Shown piece by piece: positions 58,902 to 64,000 of a stretch of 64,000 nt of DNA. Under the pieces are notes generated by a model. It had not been told where the DNA came from, did no database searches, and saw only the letters and a list, made by a program, of their open reading frames with translations. The stretch's first letter is position 1. The number at the start of each line of letters is the position of its first letter. Source of the DNA: Neofusicoccum parvum (lineage: Eukaryota; Ascomycota; Dothideomycetes; Botryosphaeriales; Botryosphaeriaceae); NCBI GenBank assembly GCA_020912385.1, contig CP087213.1, positions 1,550,001-1,614,000 of the forward strand. Direction: 5' to 3'. Both the position numbers and the translations under genes were made by a program.

Positions 58902-59353
58902 CCTTGCAGATGCGTCTGCCTGGATTGCCTCCGTGGATGCTCCATTTTGACAGCGAATCGGACGATCCGCCCGTGTGGTTTTGGCGGATTTCGGTGGGGT
59001 GAGAGAGGAGTAGGAAAAAGGAATGGATCTGGGGAATCTCGAATGTTCGAACCTCCCGAATCAAGGAGCGTGACCCTCGATGGCTCGGGAGCGTGAAACA
59101 GTGGGTGTTGTAGCAGGCCCCCGCGCAGAGCGTGGGGGTCGAGAGTGGGTGTTGTGCCGCGAATTGACGTGGTGGACTCTTCGTAGACCGGCACGCGCGT
59201 TCACATGTCTGCGAAGATAGCGCCAGCGACACATGGGAGGTGAAACGCAGAAGGTGGCTTCGGCAATCCCAGGGCGCGCGGCAGCAGGGATGTGTCGCAT
59301 GAAAGGGCTCTCGAGCGATCGTCGTCGACGCCGAGAAGCCGTCCGCTGGCTGT

Positions 59354-60137
59354 TTAGAGGATGACGCACTTGGGCTTGTGCTCCTTCCCTCCTCTGCCGC
59401 CCTTGTCGTCTCTGTAGCGGCGGTCTCCTCGGGGGCCGGCGGTCGGCGCGCGGACGCCCTTGCCGCCCTTGGGGTCGGAGCTCTTGGAGTTCCTGCCGGC
59501 CTGCTGGCGCTGGCGGCGGAGCTGGCGCACCACGTCGTAGAAGGCCTTCTCCACGTTGACGCAGTTTTTTGCGGACGCCTCGACGAAGTCGCATCCCAGT
59601 TCCCGGGCCAGCGCGCTGCCCTCCTGGGTGGAGACCTCGCGCTCGGTGACGCGGTCGCACTTGTTGCCGACGAGCATGACGGGCGAGGGGCCAAAGGAGC
59701 CGGAGCCGGCGGAGGTCGAGCTGAGGGGCGATCCGGGATAGGTGGGGGAGCTGGAGAAGGCGGATTCCTTGACGCGCTGTATCTGGTGGTGGAACTTCTG
59801 TATGCGGGCGAACGACGAGCGCGACGAGATGCTGTAGACCAGAACGAAGCCCTCGCCGTCTCTTATCCACTGGTCCCGCAGCGCCGTGTACTCCTCCTGG
59901 CCTGCGGTATCCAGCACCTCCAGCATGCACGACTGGCCGTCGATCTGCACCTGCTTGCGGTACGAGTCCTCGATGGTCGGGTCGTAGGTCTCGACGAAGT
60001 GGTTCAGGCAGAGCTGCGGACGGTTAGCGGCGTCGGGACGGGGGGTGCACAGGGCCTACCTGGATGGTCAGCGCGGTCTTTCCCACGCCGCCGTCGCCCA
60101 GCACCACCAGCTTGTACAGAGTCATCTTCCCCGCCAT
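59354..60137 (-). CDS. rasB: Ras GTPase of the fungal RasB/Ras-2 type
   Basis: Membrane-anchored signalling GTPase controlling growth polarity and morphogenesis. Exons 60137-60060 and 60013-59354; 245 residues, intron 46 bp. P-loop GDGGVGKT (14-21), switch I effector [19 protein letters not shown] (61-68), NKCD (143-146) and SAK (173-175) are all present. Between the helix after switch II and the NKCD strand is a Ser/Pro/Gly-rich insert (about residues 110-137), which is a feature of RasB and not RasA. The basic, Gly-rich hypervariable tail ends in CaaX box CVIL, whose last residue Leu predicts geranylgeranylation or alternative prenylation. No cysteine precedes the CaaX for palmitoylation in the last residues. 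Confidence 0.93.
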
Positions 60138-61698
60138 GGTGGCTGCGTGCTCGGGTGCGCGTCGGGGGGCTTGGCTGGGGGGTCGGGTCGATGAGGTCGG
60201 TCGGTCGGCGGGCGGGCGGGAGCGATGGGCGTGTCGGGCGCGCGGTGGGTATTTGACGGGCGTCTGTCGCGCTGGATGCAGCGGCGGCAGCTATGGGACT
60301 AGGGCGGCGGCCACGTGTGAGGGGCGCGGCGGCTGCGTTGCGGCGTGCAACGAGGGGCAGCGCTGCGGTGAGGTTGGGCGCGAGGGCGATTTGCTGTGTA
60401 GCACGACGCCTGTACCGTTGGTCGGCCGCGCTCCGGGGTCGTGGTGAGGGAGCAATTGAGCAACGAGGGAGGCTCACGGGGGGGAGGGTGAAACGAAGGT
60501 GAGGAGCGGTGGCGTGTAAGTACGACGTGGAGGCCCTGTGCGAGGTCGGCTGGGAGTGGGTGATGGACGTGGTGGGCGTGCAGTGCAGGAGGGAGATCTG
60601 GGCTAGCGACACGTGAATGGGCTGCTAAGGGTGCTTTGGCTGTCTGGTGTCAAGGCTGCGGGCGCGCGGGCATTGCTCGCTCGCACTGGCCACCTGGCGA
60701 GGAGAATTTTCGAAAGGAGGATGGGATGGGCAGCGTGCAAGAGTGGAGTAGGCGCGCGGGCGTGGCCATTGGCCCGGCTGGCACTGGCAGCACACTAGGC
60801 GGCGTGGCTCCGAGCCGACGCAGGCGTAGCAGCATCCCTCCGCCCACACGCCGACCGCGCGCGCGCAGCCGCCGCCGCAGCAGCACCAGCACCAGCTCCA
60901 GCTCCAGCTCCAGCAGCAGCACCCGCGGCAGCGACGAGGGCTGCGCCGGCCGGGAGATCAGCTGGGCGCGAGTCGTGCGCCGGCGGCCGCGCGCACACAT
61001 GGCCGCTCAGGGCGCCCGCGGCCGCTGTTTGACATTCATTGCCGCCGTTGCGCGCAGCGCCGTTGGGTGCGCGCGCGTGCGGATGAGGTGCCGGCCCGTT
61101 TGCGCGGCCATGACTCTCGCTGAAATGAGGAGCTGCAGGCCCTGCTAATAAAGCAGACAGACCCCACCTATTCCCCAGAGCGCGCGCTGGAGCACCTTAA
61201 TCAAAGGCCCGGGACGGCGCTAGGCCGCAGCGAGCAGCAGGGTGCGCTTCCCCGACAACCCGCGTGCGGGCCGACGGCCGGTCGCCGCTGCTGATTCGTG
61301 TGCGCCCCCGAGCCTGCCGCGCAGAGTCGGCAGCGACGCAGCGCGCGCTGACTCGAAATTGTCCGACCGCGGGCTAGTCAGTGCCAGCAACCGCGGTGTT
61401 GGAACCACCCGTCCTTGGCCTCGCGCGGCCGCCCTGGCCTGCGGGCTCGCTCGCCGCCCCCGTGGCTGGTGAGCGCTGCAGCCCGCCGTGCCCGCCGTGC
61501 CCGCCGCGCCCGCCACGTGACGGCGCCCGCCGCAGTTAATAGCAGCACGCCCCAGCGCAATTACCAGCTTATTGCTCGCATTTCCGGGCGGGGAGCGGCC
61601 CGCCGTCGTTGGTAATGCGGTACGTTGCTCACTAAACACTCTCGTACGAAGACGGCGAAATTGGAGCTGCCAGAACGGGCGGAACATGCCTCGACCAC
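60138..61698. other. Intergenic region upstream of the Ras gene
   Basis: 1.56 kb holding the Ras promoter and the 3' flank of the acyl-CoA synthetase gene. It is GC-rich, with a CAGCTC/CAGCAC run near 60877-60925 and CCGCCGTGCC-type repeats near 61480-61515. No gene was recognised. Confidence 0.6.
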
Positions 61699-64000
61699 CT
61701 ACAGCCGTGGCTTTGGCGCTGCCTTTGCTCTCGCTTCCACCGCGCTGTGCGCCCCCCTGCCCTTGGCCGCGAAGTACTCCTTGACCTTCGCCCGCGCAAC
61801 CTCCACCACCGCCGCGTCCTCAACCGTCGCCGGCACCTGCACCGCCCTGTCGACCTCGTCGTGCACCGCGTTCTCCACCAGCTCGCGCAGCACCCGCCGC
61901 AGCGTCTTGCCGCTCCGCGTCTTCGGGATCATGCCCTTGCCCTGGATCATCCCGCCGAGACTGGCAATTGACCCGATCTGCTCGCGAACCGAGCCCTGGA
62001 CCTCCTGGAACAGCTGCTGGTCTGGCAGCGCCGGCGCCGGGTGCTCGTAGAGAGACAGCGTGACGAACGCGAACGGGAGATGGCCTTTGAGCGCATCGGG
62101 AATGCCCACCACGCACGCTTCCGCCACGTCGGGATGCGATGTGATCGCCTGCTCGATCGCGCCTGCAGTGCCAAGCCGGTCAGTGGTGACGAGCCGAGTC
62201 TGAGCTCTGGGAGCAGGGCCTTACCGGTGCTGAAACGGTGGGCTGCAACGTTGATTATCTTGCCTGCTGTTAGCACCAACACTGGACCCCACGACCAGAC
62301 ACTTACATCATCCGACCTGGACATTACATGCACGTAGCCGTCGTTGTCCATCATGCCCGCGTCGCCCGTGTCGATCCACCGCCCGTTGAACCTCTTCATG
62401 TATCCCTTGTAGAATCTCTCCTCGTCCTGCCACAGCGTCGTCATGCCCGTGGGCGCAAGCGGAATCCCGAGCACAATGTTCCCCATGGTGCCCTGCTTCG
62501 CCTCGTTTCCGTCGTCGTCCACCACCTTGACGTTGAACCCTGGCATGGGTTTACCCGCGGAGCCGGCCTTGATCGGCAGCGGCTTTTGGCCCTCCGCGGC
62601 GTGGAAATCCTGGCCGGCTGCTGCATTCAACGCAAGCCCCGAAATTGGCGAGCCCGACTCGGAGCTCCACCAGTTGTCGTTTACGATGGCGTGTGGAGCG
62701 CAGTGTTTATCCAGGAGCCGCTGGTACATGGTCACAATGCTCGGCTCGCTCCGTTCACCCGCCAGGAACAGTGCCGTCAAGCTTTTCAGCCCGCCACGCT
62801 GGCCAGCCTTCTCGAAGAAGACGTTGTCTCCGTCCTCTCTCCGAATTGCTCGCAAAGCGGTTGGGGCGGTGAACATGGTTTTGACCTTGTATTCCTCAAC
62901 GATTCGCCAAAAAGTGCCAGCATCGGGCGTTCCAATTGGTTTGCCCTCGAAAAGGACGGTCGTCGCGCCGGCGAGTAGTGGTCCGTAGACAATGTACGAA
63001 TGCCCGACAACCCAGCCAATATCCGATGCACAAAACATCACATCGCCCGGACGGAGGCCAAACATGTACCGGATGGAAAAATTGAGGCCGACAGCATGGC
63101 CGCCCACGTCCCGGACGACGCCTTTCGGAAGACCTGTAGTGCCTGTGCGGACCGTCAGTCCAGTATTTCAGGCTGATTGCTCTCCCCCCGTGAATGAGAA
63201 AGAAGAGGAACAGAGAAAGAAAGAGGGACTGGAAGCTTGCAGAGAAAAGAGAAATCGCTTACCGCTCGTGTAGATGATATAGAGACCGTCGGTTGATTTT
63301 ACGGGAACAGCGTCGGCCTTGACACCCCTGTTCCTACCACTCTTGACAATTCTCTGCCAATTTCTCTCCCCGTTCTCCTTGGCCACGGGATCCCAACGGA
63401 GTTGATCGCGTTGCCAGATGATGGTCTTTGAGGGCTTGAAGCTGCTTTTCTTTACAGCGTCTTGAACGAGTTTCTGATAGCCAAGAGGCCCCTTTGAGCC
63501 CTCAATGCCGCAGGAAGCGGTCATGACTGCACTTGGTCTGGACGCCTCGATTCTTTGCGCCAGGGAACCGGAGGAAAAGCCTCCAAAAACGACGGCATGG
63601 ACGGCACCAAGTCTGGCAACAGCCAGCATAGCAAACAAAGCTGCCGGGATCATCGGCACTGGGTGGCGTTAGCTTGTGCCGCTGCTTGGCCAAAACAGGA
63701 GGCTTACTGTAGATGAGAACCACATCGCCCTTCTTGACGCCCTCTTCCCTCAAAACGCCGGCCAGGATTTCGACTTCCTCGAGTAGTTGCTGATAGGTGA
63801 TTTTCTCCTTGGAGCCAGAGACGGGCGAGTCCCAGGCAATTGCGACGGCATGGCCATTGCCGGCACGGACGTGGCGGTCGATGCAGTTGTACGAAGTGTT
63901 GATCTCGCCGTCGGAAAACCACGACCAGTGCGGATGCTGCACGCCGCTCTTCGCGAGGGTCTTGGTGGTCAGCTGGAGGGCGCGGGTCGGCGGCTTGTTC
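61699..64000 (-). CDS. Short-chain acyl-CoA synthetase (propionyl-CoA synthetase/ACSS3-like), N-terminus outside window
   Basis: Activates a short-chain carboxylate with ATP and CoA. Exons in the window are 64000-63708 (partial), 63658-63263, 63142-62307, 62258-62225 (34 nt) and 62162-61699; about 674 residues. The ANL-family motifs are present: YIIYTSGTTGLPKGVVRDVGG (formed across an intron), then DIGWVVGHSYIVYGPLL and NDNWWSSESGSPI. Further on are RWIDTGDAGMMDNDGYVHVMSRSDD, with the hinge aspartate region, then IINVAAHRFSTGAIEQAI and the acetylatable lysine in PKTRSGKTLRRVLREL. WWSSESG and the overall spacing favour propionyl-type over canonical acetyl-CoA synthetase; acetoacetyl-CoA synthetase is less likely. 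A role in propionate or ketone-body metabolism is inferred. The frame is open at base 64000, so the start lies beyond the window. Confidence 0.88.

Larger units (their letters stand above)
51733..59353. other. 7.6-kb region without a recognisable gene
   Basis: Between the LDI-family gene and the 3' end of the Ras gene. It is mostly GC-rich, with low-complexity and purine/pyrimidine-skewed stretches. Long open frames exist in several phases, for example 52809-53999 minus and 55278-56534 minus. Their translations are compositionally biased and match no family I know. Tandem repeats are at 53775-53875, 56753-56785 and 58871-58901. A 13-bp palindrome is at 56211-56223. Non-coding transcripts cannot be excluded. 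Confidence 0.6.

Overview
The window is nuclear DNA of a filamentous ascomycete (Pezizomycotina). Genes carry many short GT-AG introns, mostly 42-75 bp. One gene is a heterokaryon-incompatibility (HET) protein, a family characteristic of this group. The housekeeping genes are of fungal type (MCM4, RPB5, RPA190, PRP3, LTN1, RAD3, fungus-specific SSR4). A dothideomycete would fit, but the sequence alone does not settle the class. I joined exons by hand. Every complete multi-exon model keeps one reading frame with matching phases and gives a protein of normal length for its family.

Layout. 0-2.8 kb: MCM4 (+, 5' end cut). 3.8-6.6 kb: secreted tyrosinase (-). 6.6-9.7 kb: no gene seen, GC-rich with short tandem repeats. 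9.7-12 kb: SSR4 (-). 12.7-13.9 kb: RBM42-like RRM protein (-). 15-17.1 kb: 6-phosphogluconate dehydrogenase (+). 17.5-18.5 kb: LSM12-like (+). 18.9-19.8 kb: mitochondrial 1-Cys peroxiredoxin (-). 21.6-22.4 kb: RPB5 (-). 22.6-23.8 kb: leucine carboxyl methyltransferase PPM1 (+). 24.3-26.2 kb: HET protein (+). 26.6-27.1 kb: a 5'-truncated LINE with target-site duplication. 28.1-28.8 kb: DUF1772 membrane protein (-). 29.3-34.6 kb: listerin LTN1 (-). 34.9-37.3 kb: RAD3/XPD (+). 38.3-40.1 kb: PRP3 (-). 40.5-46.0 kb: RPA190 (+). 46.8-49.1 kb: AAA ATPase (+). 49.7-51.7 kb: putative linalool dehydratase/isomerase-family protein (+). 51.7-59.4 kb: long stretch without a recognisable gene. 59.4-60.1 kb: RasB-type GTPase (-). 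61.7-64 kb: short-chain acyl-CoA synthetase (-, N-terminus cut).

Most genes serve core processes: replication licensing, Pol I and Pol I/II/III subunits, TFIIH helicase, splicing, ribosome quality control, chromatin remodelling, PP2A methylation, the pentose phosphate pathway and peroxide defence. Nothing suggests an operon or biosynthetic cluster. Three housekeeping pairs share short divergent promoters: RPB5/PPM1 (191 bp), LTN1/RAD3 (312 bp) and PRP3/RPA190 (334 bp). The accessory genes are the tyrosinase, HET protein, DUF1772 protein, the AAA ATPase and the putative LDI-family enzyme.

I found no clearly new multi-gene system. The best leads are small: a 7-nt microexon in 6PGDH, a 538-bp last intron in the tyrosinase, a 42-bp terminal intron that decides the LDI-family C-terminus, a minisatellite-filled intron, a cleanly bounded LINE fragment, a 13-bp palindrome present twice, and the gene-free GC-rich blocks.
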